From the NCBI GenBank assembly GCA_026874595.1, contig CM049306.1:80624142-80688141 (forward strand): a stretch of DNA of 64,000 bases, read 5' to 3'. How positions within the stretch are numbered: position 1 is the first letter of the stretch; the number at the start of each line of letters is the position of its first letter. The notes below the pieces were generated by a model. That model worked only from the letters and a program-made list of their open reading frames with translations, made no database searches and was not told where the DNA came from. The stretch comes from Sipunculus nudus. Its lineage: Eukaryota; Annelida; Sipuncula; Golfingiida; Sipunculidae. Positions 48,470 through 61,232 of this stretch are shown here, piece after piece. The position numbers and the translations under genes were made by a program.

Positions 48470-48660
48470 TATGCTTTGATGGAAAAAAAGAAACAGATGC
48501 TCTTCCTCCTCCAATTAAGGGTCCAGTTGGGCATAAATCCTGGTACAATCATGGCCGGAGTGCGAGTCATAAGCATCGTATTTAAAATCAACTGACTCTT
48601 GTTCAAGCTCCTTGCACAAACCCCGTCCCATGCTAAACTCGAGGCCCATTTTGTGTTGAT
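48470..48660 (-). pseudogene. TIR-domain relic of a second Toll-like receptor
   Basis: Minus strand reads KELEQESVDFKYDAYDSHSG, then QLDP, stop, LEEEEHL and HQ. It aligns with NLEQEQAGFRYDAFVSYSEN and LEEGDEPLRLCLHQ of the TLR pseudogene about 1.3 kb upstream. The box-1 core YDAF survives as YDAY with a deletion. Too short and broken to make a product. Confidence 0.7.
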
Positions 48661-49605
48661 AAATGCGGGTATACGGTAAGATGATTTTCTGTGTAAACCT
48701 ATAATTATTTGAAGGTTCCATTTTACTTACGTAATAAAGTACGTAATAAACATATTGGTGTATTCCACTACACACTAGATAAATGCAGTTTCTTTATTTT
48801 TTATATTGGTATATCGCATATGTTTTAGTAAGATGTGTAGTGTCGAGAAATCTAATGTGAAAGTGACACTTTAAATGTATAATAATATTTGAGAATCTGA
48901 ATTCAGGTAATATAATTGATATACTTTTTAACAACAGAAGTGGTACAAAGATTAAGAAGAATATAACGAAACTCCGAGATAAATATGTTATATTCTTGTT
49001 TATTTGGCTTTCTTGAATGTGTATATCTTAGAAAATAAACAAAAATATCATTTTGACAAGCATAATATGTTACAAGAAAGATTAAAATACACATATATTC
49101 TATAAATGGACAGAAATATGACAGTACTTTAAACTGAATAACTATTATTTTTCTGTCAGGAAATGAGTAAAAATACTATTTACTGGTACAAAAAAAAACG
49201 GTGACTGAATCGGTCATTTATCATCTTTAGTTAAGATGGTATTTAGTGTTACGCTTAAGCTACAACTTTTTATCACTCTCTGACGGTTTTATCAGTCTCG
49301 ACCATACAATATCATAAGTAAACATTTTTAAATTCTGCAGAAGGGGCATGTGAATTTAGAAAGTATATCTACTATTTTATGTAGAATTGGAAGTGTCAAT
49401 AAGTTTAGGTTTTCATTATTTCAACATGGACTATGTTTTACAGATCTTTTTTTTCAATCATCATTACTAGATAGACTATTGGTGAAATATAAACATACAT
49501 TAAATTCCGAATGAAAAAAAAGTCATCGTTATTTGCGCACTTTCTCTCTCTTGAGACATAACAGAATAGGTGACTAGAAGCATGACAACATATGTTGTCG
49601 TGTCG
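48661..49605. other. Spacer between TLR relics, no gene seen
   Basis: AT-rich. I looked for leucine-rich repeat remnants of the small relic on the minus strand and found none. Confidence 0.6.
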
Positions 49606-49610
49606 GAGTG

Positions 49611-51797
49611 TCAAATTATTGCGGCACGTAAACGAGGCCAGAATGTAGCTACATGCCCGGCAACATCATCCCCTGACCACTCTATTTACGTGTGTGATCT
49701 CAATATGCTCACCAGGGTGCGCGGCATCTATTCTGGCGGGACTTCTTCTAGCATGACGAAAACCAATCTGTCCACTCCCCGTTCCATCAAGTCTATTCGA
49801 GCCATCTGCATCTCGAACTTACACCAGCCGGTTCGGACAAAACCTCGGGAAATGATCAGGATGGTCCTGCTCTGTTGGAGATGCTGTTCAAGATGTTATC
49901 TTCTATAGGGACTCCGGGGATGAAATCTCTCTGATGCAAACAGAGACGCAGAGGTTCGTCTCCTTCTTCAAGATGCGGCAACATATTATCATGTACCCAT
50001 GTACTGTCGTTCTCGCTGTAAGAGACAAAGGCGTCGTACCTAAATCCAGCTTGTTCCTGTTCTAGGTTTCGATACAAGCTCCGCCTGATCCTTAAACGAA
50101 GAAAGGCATACTTGATATCCCATCTATGCCTGTATGGAACTACAGACACTATTATAAGAACTGCAACGGTTATAAGTACACCAACGCTAACGTACAACCA
50201 CTGTAAACTAATGCAATGTTTCTCGATGAAAGGCAAAATTGTCAATCTGAGGTCTGCAAGGGACTCCTGTTTGCCCTTTAGATTGCAAAATGTGTTTTGG
50301 AGATCCACTAAATGTTCTTCATATGTATGAACCCAGCGTAAAAACGTTACAGTGTCACACGTGCATGACAAAGGGTTTCCTGTAAGATTCAATGCGAAGC
50401 GTCCCCCATATTTAGCAATCCTGGTAAATGAGTCAGTAAATTTAAACATGGCGTCTTGGCTCAAAGAATAAAATCTGTTCATTGAGAGGTCAAGAGCGGT
50501 CAGATTAAGCAAATTTGTAATGTTCAAGCCAAATTCAACCAAGTTATTGTCCGATAAAAGCAAAGTGGTTAATTTTGTATTTTGGTGGTAACCAAATATA
50601 TTTGGAAATAACTCGATGATTTCGTTTCCTGAGAGATCTAGGTGGTTAAGGTTAATCAGATGTGGTATTGGGCCTCCGTGTGATGCCAACATTTTGGCTA
50701 GTCTGTTATTATTAAGCAGTAACTTAGAAATGGCTCTGGAAGCTTTTTCATCAAACATTTTTTTCAGAAATGTACCTACAGTTGTTATTTGAAAAGTCGA
50801 ACGTGACGCCCAAGCATTGCCCATGTAGCTGTATGCTGCCTCGGAATTCTAACACATTGTTATGTGAAAAATCAATGTATTTCAATTGAAAATATTTACT
50901 TCCATAAACACCTAAAGTTGTATCAACTGTTATTATGCCAATGTCAAAAATACTCTTAGCATGCAGTTTGATCAAAGTTCGCGGCAGTAAAATTGGAATA
51001 TAAAGAACGTTTTCCACACTCCTGCTTTGTACATTGTAATTAATACCATTTGTCTGGTAGTTCAGATTCAGTTCCCTAATGAAATGCAATCTATAAGCGC
51101 CAAGCAGAATGTTCATGTCAAATGCATTTTCACTTCCATCAAAAACTTCGAGCTTTAGGATGCTTGCAGCCATATTTTCATCAACACTACTGATTCGGTT
51201 TTTGTTTATACGTAATGTTGTGAGGCTGGAAGACGTTATGGATTCCCAAAATTCCTTTGTGATGTTGACTTCACAATGCTTAATAGATCCTTTGACAATT
51301 TCTGTCAATTTCAGTTCACGGAGGTGTTCTTTAGGCATAGTCTTGAGGATCCGTATGAGATGGCTGAAACTGCTCTCCCCGAAGTGTGAATTGTATGACA
51401 GATCAAGAACTCCGAGTTGGTAGAATGTGCTTAGTACCGTATCAGGAACATTCTTAAATTGGTTGTTTCTCAGTATCAAAGTTCTTAACTTTCCCAGCCC
51501 AAGAAATGTGTCCTCGTGTAAAGTCTCTATAGAACATCTATCCAGAAGCAGCGTGCGCAAGTTTATACATTTCCGGAAGGTACCATTCGCGACATTCGTG
51601 AAACGGTAGCCAGAGAGAATAAAATATCCTGTTTCTTTGTTGCAGAAGTCGGGTATTTTTGTTAAGTTCCTTGAGGCACAGTTGACAGAAATTGAACCAT
51701 CTGCATGATGACAGGTACATGGTTCACAGTGTCTCAAAGTGAAGGCTGGTATTATCCAAGAAAAAAGTAACAATACTGTCCAAAATCTGAACATCAT
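49611..51797 (-). pseudogene. Toll-like receptor, single-exon, broken by two frameshifts and two stops
   Basis: The minus strand starts MMFRFWTVLLLFSWIIPAFT (signal peptide), then an LRRNT-like Cys cluster (CEPCTCHHADGSISVNC), about ten leucine-rich repeats (for example LRTLILRNNQFKNVP), one LRRCT (NPLSCTCDTVTFLRWVH), a transmembrane helix (WLYVSVGVLITVAVLIIVSV) and a TIR domain (box 1 YDAFVSYS, box 2 RLCLHQRDFIPGVPI). Length near 700 codons and a single LRRCT fit single-cysteine-cluster TLRs of molluscs. Breaks: a frameshift at the seven-A run at 50758-50764; a second near 49863-49876, after which SRTILIISRGFVRTGWCKFE is in another frame; then TAG at 49728-49730 and TAA at 49686-49688 where Tyr is expected. 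The last two make loss of function likely; the first alone could be a homopolymer error. Confidence 0.9.
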
Positions 51798-52937
51798 ATT
51801 TGCGTTTTATACTTATGCACGAGGAGTTATATCGAGGCACTTACTTTCTCAAATTAAGAAGAATTTGGTGTACAAATGGTTTCTTGTTATTAACGCGCCT
51901 ATCTTGGGTAGAAAAAAATCTCAAAGAGGCAATGATGCGGGCTCAAACGACTGAATCTTGGAAGACGTGTTTAGCACTTATTAGGGCCGTCCTCTCTCCA
52001 GATCCGAACTGCATACATGTAACCTATCCTAAACCCTTTGCCCCCATAAACAGAAGGATGCAATAATACTTCCGAATATGCAGTTCATCTGTTTTTATTC
52101 TAATGTAAGACAGTCGAATAGCCTGACACCAGGTGACTTTTGCGCATGGAATACGATAATATTACGCGCTTATGTCCATCCCTTCCAACGAAAGATGTAA
52201 TAATTCATTCTAATCTCTGTGCAGTCATGTACTTGTTTCCTTATATTTACGCTTTTGCCTCATAAATTTCCCAACTACATGCAGGAGAAAGAAATATCTA
52301 GGGCCTAATTTAGATGTTAAGATGATAAGACAAATTCATTCCGCCCTGCAGTACACAAATGTATAGGAAATTCGCTAATTGGATTTCATTATCCCCTATC
52401 TTCAAGTGTTAAGAAGAGCTGAAATTGTATGACTGTGTTATTTATCTTATATGTTTATGTTTGATTAAAACTTGATGTAGTCTGTCTTCCTTGGCGGTGT
52501 CATGCAACCATGGTTGTTTTCGCTCTATGGAGGTGCCAGTTTTATTATGATTTATTTGGATTTGACCGTTCCTTTAGGTTAAAAAAGTTAGTTCTGTATG
52601 TTAAACAGGGACTTGCTGAAGGAAAACGATCCTAGTATGGCAAAGTTCCTCAGCAAGTAATGATCCCCAGCCAAATATAACCATGTCATCCCAATCAATA
52701 CGGGATACGGATTCTGTTTCTTAACACTCAAATTGAAAATATATCGTTTGAATAGTAAGGGGGGGGGGATTCATTCCCCCCCCCCTTTCACTTCGTCTAA
52801 TAATATTGTTATTTTTTTAATGCTACATTTCATAAGTTTGATCCTACAATGTGATACTTTTTATTTATTCATCTTGTACAACCGATATTTCTAATTTCTT
52901 AAACAGTAGTATTTTGCTGTGTGCAATTATTATGAGG

Positions 52938-52996
<59 letters not shown>

Positions 52997-53114
52997 TCAG
53001 CTCCCTTTGCCAAATATTCTGTCCCCTTTCCCTTCTATGATCCTGGCTAAAGTGTCGGTTAAGCTTTTGGGAGCTGACACTGAACTTATTGGTCTGGTGG
53101 TGTTTTATGTATAT
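51798..53114. other. Intergenic, no gene seen
   Basis: Upstream side of the TLR relic. No promoter element is obvious. Poly-G and poly-C tracts flank each other near 52759-52786. A (TA)n run is at 52939-52993. Confidence 0.65.
52939..52993. repeat. (TA)n
   Basis: Pure dinucleotide run. Confidence 0.95.
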
Positions 53115-53861
53115 TGTAACAGGTGCTCTTTTATTATGTGACACGGGCGTAACCCCTGTTGTGGCGCTCGTGTCTGGCCGCGTATTGCATTCTATGTTTG
53201 ATCCGTACTGGTTGAACTCTCGTTGTCATGTTTAGCCTTGGGTTTTCACGCTTGGTCGTGGGTCACGTGATGAGCCTAATATGTGGAGATACACAGCGCC
53301 TTTTTTTCTGGAAAATTCCTGAAACGCGTGTAGACTGTGTTGTACAAGATCTTATTGACTGTTCGAGAAGTGGAAAATTTTCGGCTTGAGGTGTGAGGGT
53401 ATATAAAGGGGTGTGTTTTAGAACGGGAGGGCAGAGAGAGAACAGCAGAGCAGATTCCAGCGGACGCAGAAGTGTGCGTCAGTTTTTAGGACCTCATCCG
53501 ACTGATGCGGCAATTATAGATTTTCAAAGACTTTCTCCTGGATTTTGTGCATTTGGACTTCAGTTTACTTTCTTGGTTGTTGCAAGAACTTTCCACTGGA
53601 CTGTCATTCTCCGAGAGTTTACATTTAAAGGACTTAACGTTGTGATGGTGTTGATCCAGGTACTGTGCACATACATAATTTTCTCTGAGATTGTATTGTC
53701 TTAATTGCTATACCGCTGTTCTACTGTATAATTGCATTGATTTAGTGTATTGTATTGTTAGGGTTGTTTTAAGAATAAATTAGTGTTATTTGTTAACAAA
53801 AATAACAACCACTGACTTCTTTATTCATTCCCCTAGACATTTCACGCCGCCTATTGTTACA
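53115..53861 (+). mobile_element. Solo LTR, second family
   Basis: 747 bp, TGTAACAGG...ATTGTTACA. Contains TATATAAA at 53400-53407 and AATAAA at 53774-53779, in the expected U3-R-U5 order. A 103-codon frame within it is not a known protein. No second LTR, primer-binding site or coding region follows, and I see no clear target-site duplication. Confidence 0.7.
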
Positions 53862-55149
53862 AAATCTGATTTTTTTTTATCTCCATTACAAAATTTGTGT
53901 TCATCACGCATACATGATCTGTTTATCCTTAGGTTCCGTAATGCCCGACGCAGATGTATGTAGACTAGCTTGCAACTCGATTCCAAAATAAGTTGTATGT
54001 TTCTGCAGTATTGTTACCAAGAGGTCATCCTCTCTTTGTTTTGTGATATGGGTGAGGAACTTGGTACTGATACATCGATGCATTTACTTTTGACGCTCAT
54101 AATACCTGCACCAGGGGACAAGATAAATAGATATATAAATAAATAGACAAAGCAAGCTAATCAATACTGGTACATGTGATTTATTTAAGGGATTATATTT
54201 ACCAAGTGTTTTGCATGCGATGATTTTAGTCTGTTTGAGACAGTTTGTGAATAACGCGTGTTGGTCTTTCACCCCTTTCTGTTTTTTTTTGCCTGGACAC
54301 CAGTGGAATAAAATCTTTAGTTAGAATATAGTGTAAGGTAGGGCTATAGTATAAGGTATACTGTATCATTTACATTATTTAGTTAATAAACGAACGCATT
54401 TTCATAATTTGCATTATCGGAATCGCAGAGCCAGTGAACTTGGTTAACAAAGTTAAACAGACACGATGTGGATATTAACCTTAAAACCTTGGTTAATGAT
54501 TGGCATTGACATTGACTCGACAAATATAACTTTTTTAAAGGTACTTGGTTCTCTGTCCATTCCTCTGATAAATAACTGTCACCCAACGAGATTCACAATA
54601 GTTACGCATAAAGCAGGCTGATTACGATGTTAGCACACAATCCTCAAGCGAACACGACCTGCAGTAAATTTCCCTGTCAGAATGTCATTATCCGTGACAT
54701 GCCACCTCTTATTTCAGCCTGTCAACAGCCAAGTGGGAGCTTAAAGGAGTCAATCCCGAAGAAGGAAAGTAATAATACATAAATTACCGGTCTTAATATT
54801 TGTATTTTCTACTTCACAATGTGTACTTACACTTCATGTTTTAACTGGATGAGGTTTATTGTGGAAAATTTATGCGTATGGAGTTGTATATGTTAACAAT
54901 CAGTATAATTCATCAAACCAAACCGTAATGATATCGATACTGAGAATGCCAAGGAAACTGTCAATCACGGCACATTTGTTACATCAGTTGTAAGCATTCG
55001 CGCTTTGCTCGTAAAATTACAACATAGCAACCCAGGTCATATATAAATGCAACCATAATATCAAACGTGTTTGCATATACGGAAAATTTAGCAAAGCAAA
55101 CACGCTTGAATATTAACGCTTTGTAGACAAAATGAGGTGACATTGTGCT
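53862..55149. other. Intergenic, no gene seen
   Basis: AT-rich with no recognisable gene, array or element end. Confidence 0.65.
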
Positions 55150-55151
55150 GA

Positions 55152-56025
55152 CAGTGGCAGATCCAGAGGAGGGCGCCCGCGGCACCCCCCCCCCCCCCCC
55201 TTTCAGCTATAACACCTTTCATGTTATCTATTTCTTTTGCCAATAATTCGTGATATATTTTCATTTTACTTTACTTTTTCCATTTATAAGCAATTAGATA
55301 ATTAAGTTATTCTCAGTCTATTTCTTTCATATTACTTTGAGATTACTTATGAACAGCCGTGTGATTTACTCTTATAAAACCGCATCTAAATATTTCTGGA
55401 ATGAGAGAGGGAGTCTTTTCGTTGTATACTCTACTGGGTCTAAACACTAAGGAAACCCCTACATCGCATTTTCTGTGTGCAAGGCACAACCTATCTATTA
55501 GCTGTTTGTGCGCTAGGACTGTGTTGGCGTGGACCATGAAAATCCTATAGCTCCTCTGCTGATACCGGTATTATAACTCACTATTTATGTTCTTCATTCA
55601 GGTGCACTGCCTAGACAACTGTAGAAGTCATATTATGCATGCAAAGTTTATTATTTTACTTAAACATATCATATATCTACGCCTATCATTACATTTGTAA
55701 GATGATTTTTGCAAGTTAAAAATGTGGAATGGCTTTTTAACCATTGGCATCAACATGTTGCAATATGTTTGAAGAAATACGAATATTAAAAATTGAACCC
55801 CTCTTAACTTTGACTACATTATTCTAAAACATATAAGAGAGTATTAATTGTGGAACGGAAAACCCTTCATATTTTTTTTGTGAAAAAAGTGCCTTGAAAT
55901 GTTTTGTTTACATTACTTATTTAAATTTTTGTTCAATATGGGAGGGGGAGACTCCCTCGATACCCCCCCCCCTCATTAATAATAAAAACATATTTATAAT
56001 TTTCATAGCCTGAAAATATATTACG

Positions 56026-56099
<74 letters not shown>

Positions 56100-56264
56100 G
56101 AGAGAGAGAGAGAGAGAGACATGCAGACAGACAGACAGAGACAGACAGACAGAGAGAAATACAAACAAAATTAATGTACAGTTTAAGAACTTAGGAATAA
56201 TACTAATTAACCGCCAATCCAGTATTGGTGCCCAACATTTTGGAAGTTCTGGATCCGGCACTGC
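55152..56264. mobile_element. About 1.1-kb element with CAGTG inverted ends
   Basis: The left end CAGTGGCAGATCCAGA pairs with the right end TCTGGATCCGGCACTG. CAGNG ends fit hAT-type transposons, as inference. The interior is non-coding, with poly-C at 55186-55200, a (TA)n run at 56030-56065 and a (GA)n run at 56066-56119. No flanking duplication seen. Confidence 0.65.
56030..56119. repeat. (TA)n followed by (GA)n
   Basis: Two adjacent dinucleotide runs; the open frame of alternating Ser-Leu and Ile-Tyr on the minus strand is an artefact of them. Confidence 0.95.
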
Positions 56265-59200
56265 TAGAGTATAAAAACATAATCCAAAAGACCGGTCTTC
56301 GTAGATACTATCCAAAGTTTGCATTGTATCTCTGGATTATATCTTAAACAGGTCAGGCCAATAATATACAATGAATAGCAGCCGCCATTTGCTGACATTT
56401 GCTTCTTTATGCTCGTGTGAGAAAAGGGGAGGTACATAATTCAGAACACTTGTTAAAATTGATTGGTGGATGGGACATACATTTAAAAGAGAACATTTAA
56501 GGTCTTATAAATGTCAAAAATTGTAAAATTGACATTTTGTGTGAAAAACTGTAACCTTATAGATGTTTGTTATATCTATCTTGTCACAAAAAGAATATTG
56601 ACTGACGTAATATTGTATCAATTGGATAAAAAAAATTAGCTTTTTTTCATTCAGATGTCAACTTTACGTTTGGTGTAGGCAGGACTACGCGTCAGCTCGG
56701 CGAGAAGCAATGGGTATTCATTTGCTTTTTGGTTAACTAATTACTGGCGGTGCACGGCACTCGTTCATTGACAGGCGTGCGGAGGCCTTTGGTCAGTCAG
56801 CCCAGACTGTGCTTATCTTTATTGCCGGCACATGATAATTGACACTAATTACTGCAAACACTTCCTCCTGTACTGTTACCCCTTGACTATTATGCAGATC
56901 ATAGAATTTCGTTAATGCCTGCATGCATCACTGAAAGAAATGTACAGGGCTGGTCACCCCTGGGTATAAATCCTGTGTTTCCAACAACCGCCGATGGTGG
57001 CGCTGCTGACGGAATCCCAGGCACGCCTCGTCCAACGAACTTCGTCACCAAGGCCAATCCCCCTAAAAATCTCTAGGTGTGAAATCAACACCGGTCACTC
57101 AGCAGATGACAGCTGTTCTCGAACAACTCAAGGGTGTTAAGTCAGCGGGTACTTTATCCGCAAGCATTGAGGCGTGTCATGTTGTAAAGACAGACGCGGC
57201 CAGGTCAGCTGAGCCCAAGAGATAACAACCCGGTTTGACGAAATATGTCCGACTTGTCTTAAGCTGGAATCAGGAAGTTGGCGTATGATCAAGGGAATGT
57301 GGCACATTTGGAAAAAAAAACACCTTTCGGATGGCGGATAGCGAGACTGGCGAATGAAAGAGGTTAGACTGTAGCTTAAAAAATGACTCATCGTTTGTTA
57401 GAAAAATACAATGGCTCTTATAGGACACACAGAAATCTTTTTTTTATTTTTTTAACATGCGATACTAACGCGTGTCCACACAATAATAATCCCGTTCCCA
57501 AGAGATAACTACAGATAGACAATACAGTAAGACCTACATCTTAAATCCTTAAGGCATGTTTCTCTACACTGGATTAAGATTATAGTCAATTATTTGCCTA
57601 CAAATGGAAGGGTTTAATACGCTGAGAAATGGAATGGGCAACAGCGACTCTTACAGCGCACATTGGCCATATGTGTTCAGAGAATGTGTTAGCGGAAAAG
57701 GGGATCGGAGGGGGGGGGGGGTAGTTCGGATAAAATTTAAATATTATTGTGGAAAGATCTGAGGGTGAAAAAGAGCAATTTTCTCGTAAAAAAAGTTTTA
57801 TTCCCCGAAAGAGGAAACAAAAGGTTGCCCACTACCTCTCCTGAAAAATTGCCCCCCCCCCCCCAACCTATAATGAAGTGTCATGGCTTACACCTTTTGT
57901 TGTAAGGTTTTACTTGACACCACCCGACATGTTGTTTTCCCAGTTCGGTATATCCAAGATTATATAACCCTAACCCTAAACCGTTACCCCCAAAGGTTTT
58001 CCTACTTGGAAGATAAATACAAACCAATGTTTCAGTTTATTTCATATGTTTGGTACACTAAGGGTTTATATCACCCTTACCTAACCGTAAAATATGTACC
58101 CTAAACAAACACAATAAAGTTTTCCCTGAACACATGACAATGGCAAGTTGAAACAACGCAATGAAATATTAAACCAACGCAATAAAAGCCGCTGTTAATT
58201 TACCTCAAAGCATTCGGCGTAAACGCACAGACAACAAAATACACGCAAACAATTTAAGTGTATAAACGCTCTGACATACATCAGACAACAGACCACAGAC
58301 ATTCTTGTCCAAATAAGTGCTTTTACTAGCAAGGCATACGTACGCGTGGCACGCGGTAATTATTGCGTGGGAACGAGATACTATCGCGTGGGAACGATAT
58401 AATTATCGCGTGGCCGAGAGTTAAAAAAAAATGCAGGGTGTCCTATACGAGCCACCGTAGAAAAAAAGGATAAACATGCTTATATTTTTCTCTTAAATGC
58501 TGAAAGATAAAGGTTTCAGTAAGTTAGTGCAATTAAATTTTTTTAATAAACTCCTATAAATAATGATTAGATGGCTATACATGGAAGATAAACAAAGCCA
58601 AACACAATGCTACATGGTTTATATTCAATCTCATTGAATATCCGCTGTGAAAGAAAGGTGAACCAGAACAAAGTCAAGTAAGGTCTGCAGCACACTCTTT
58701 TGGTTTTTATCAATAGGTGGCACCTGTGGGGAGAAAGATCGGTACCCAAGGGAGTAAAAAATGCAGTTCACGACTAACATCTGAACAAGGATAATTGTAG
58801 GACCTATATTTTACCAAAAGTTTTATTGCCTGTGTGTATAGCCTCACTGTCCATATATTTCCAAGATGAAACTCAAGATCATGGGAAATTCTAATTTTAT
58901 TATTAATCTCCTATTTGGCATCAAGGTGCAGAAATCAGCTGATATAATTATTTGTTTAATCAAAGTGTGTCCATCAGATCTGTCCATACAATGTGTAGCA
59001 TTGATACATCTAGAGATCCACGTCTGACAGTCAACTAGTTTTCATTAAGATATCTGACTGATACAATGTAATATGTAATCGATTTGGTCGCACTTGATGA
59101 ACAGTTTATATTCCTTTAATATTTGTCCGAATACAAAACATGTAGACCCAACGGCTCTCCAATAGCCTGTGGCTAGAATGATATATCATGGGACTGCTGA

Positions 59201-60060
59201 TAAGGTCTAATAAGATCTGGACAAGATCTTGGTCATAGCAACATATTTCCTTAAACGCAGTATGTTCAACGCCCGGGTCTTTGATTTGAATAGTGTTACA
59301 CAGGACTTGACTATAAAGCGGAACAGAACCTTGATCATCAGGGAAGTAAAAAAGCACAGGGGATTTTTTTTCAATTTGCACTTGACTCATGGCCGTAATG
59401 TGTAATGCATTTTATTAAGGATATAAAAATGTGTTGATTCAGCTTTAAAGATAGGCTACTTCAGGACGAGCTGAAAAGATAAGGAGGTACCCTGACCATT
59501 CCTGTTAACCATACGGGGATCTGGTGGCTGCGGTGTGAGATAAAATACAAGTAGACGCCAAATAAATCATAGGTTTGTATAGGAGCGCCATCTGTTGATC
59601 TCTCTGCACACGATAATCAGAAGCACACTGCATCAGACAGAAGCTTATAAAAAGCCCTCCGTGATGTGAAAAATCAGCCGAAATGTTCTTTATTTCTTTC
59701 ATGCACATACTCTGTATTCTAATAATATTTGCACCTTAATTTAAGTTTATAGCATTAAACTTTACAATTTAATTCTTATTGTAGCTATTTTTTCTTTTAC
59801 AAAATCTTGGGTCTTCTACCGCAGTTCTAGCTAAACTTGAAGCCAAAATAATGAAACGACCAATTGTTGATGGGCTCAATGTTAACGATTATTTGACTGC
59901 CACTGATCATTATTTCCAAAAATAGTAATTATAATATGCAGTAGATATGTCCCGTCTTCCCCCTGCCAGTATGGTAATAGATCAATTTGAGCTTATGGAC
60001 CACCATTTTGATTCATGGTTAGGTGAGAATGGTGAATCAAAATAATAATAATAATAATAT
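56265..60060. other. Intergenic, no gene seen
   Basis: A GC-richer patch at about 56690-57250 stands out but has no recognisable coding on either strand; it could hold regulatory sequence or an old exon. Poly-G near 57710 and poly-C near 57852. The 94-codon minus frame at 59106-59390 is unrecognised. Confidence 0.55.
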
Positions 60061-60061
60061 T

Positions 60062-60066
<5 letters not shown>

Positions 60067-60114
<48 letters not shown>
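60067..60114. repeat. (AAT)n and (TA)n
   Basis: Dinucleotide run after short AAT units. Confidence 0.95.
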
Positions 60115-60116
<2 letters not shown>

Positions 60117-60733
60117 CATATGCAAAATTCACTGCAGGTGCATCGAAAAAGATTACTTTGGGCCATGTTTAATATTTTCAGAAACATAATAAGTTGTATC
60201 AAATCTAATTGAGTTGAATAACGTTGCGCAATGAATCTTTTTCTGTTAGACACACATAATCAACTGAACAGATCGATGTATTATATAATCATTTCTTCTG
60301 TTGATATTATATAAAACCCCGAATAAAATTGAACAAAGAACCAATGGAAAACAAAGATCACGGTTGTCGATGATGGTCAGCAGCAAGGGGTTCAGCGTGA
60401 AGCCACCTAGTGTCCGAAAGTTGTTTCCAGATATTACACAAACTAGTGACTATTGTAGATTACCATAATTTAAATGATGTCATTTCCGCCCAAGGATATC
60501 ATCAGTTATAACAACGAAGATGTATTGCTTTGCTTTGAATGTGCTCGGATACAATCCTTCAATAGTTTTTTTGTCACAACTTAATGTAATTCCGATTGAT
60601 GAGTTAATGGTCTCACGCACAACATGAACTCTGAAAGGCGTTTTCCTTTATTGATCACGTACTCTCACACTGAGCCAATCAACATAATACAAAAGAAAAG
60701 TATACAAATGACTTACTGAACTTGATGTCATCA

Positions 60734-60739
60734 TTTATT
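60734..60739 (-). terminator. Candidate poly(A) signal of FN3-like gene
   Basis: AATAAA on the minus strand 53 nt after the TAA. A second AATAAA lies near 60647-60652. Confidence 0.55.
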
Positions 60740-60791
60740 TGTAAGCAGTTATATACAAAGTATATGCAGCACAGGAATGTGTTTGCTTATT

Positions 60792-60970
60792 TTAAGGATC
60801 TTTTTTGCCTGTATACAAGAACGGAAATGATTTAGTTTGATACAGTCCCGCTGGGTTTACAGCTGTGATTGAGACGAAATGCTCCTGTGTGTGGTCAATC
60901 CCAGAAATCTTCATCCAGTCAAACTCTGTCTCCGTCCAGGTCAACACCTCAATACCTCCAACTGTCGTTC
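60792..60970 (-). CDS. FN3-like gene, terminal exon
   Basis: Starts after TTTTACAG by completing a Gly codon, then TTVGGIEVLTWTETEFDWMK to SFPFLYTGKKDP and TAA. Contains HFVSITAVNPAG, an FN3-type strand. The frame is open for 59 codons including the stop. Confidence 0.8.
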
Positions 60971-61156
60971 CTGTAAAATATACTTATTATTATTGCAATT
61001 TTTTTTAAAAAGGGGCATTCTTATGCCAACACAAAATATGAAAAAGGAACCATTATCAGTCATTATCATTACGTAGATCGTACATTTGGGACCAAGAAAA
61101 GTGGTCGTTATTGTAGGGGTGGTCGCAATTGCAGGATGGTTGCAAGGCGGGGTTCC

Positions 61157-61232
<76 letters not shown>

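Noticed and set aside
49570-49908. 112-codon plus-strand frame, and the plus frame at 51109-51423
   Set aside because: Both are antisense to the Toll-like receptor pseudogene, whose leucine-rich repeat and TIR motifs explain the sequence.
53393-53704. 103-codon protein gene with a TATA box
   Set aside because: It lies inside an LTR-like block; the TATA and AATAAA are the LTR's own signals and the protein is unrecognised.
57965-57985. Telomere-like CCCTAA repeats
   Set aside because: Only two to three units within ordinary sequence; no array.
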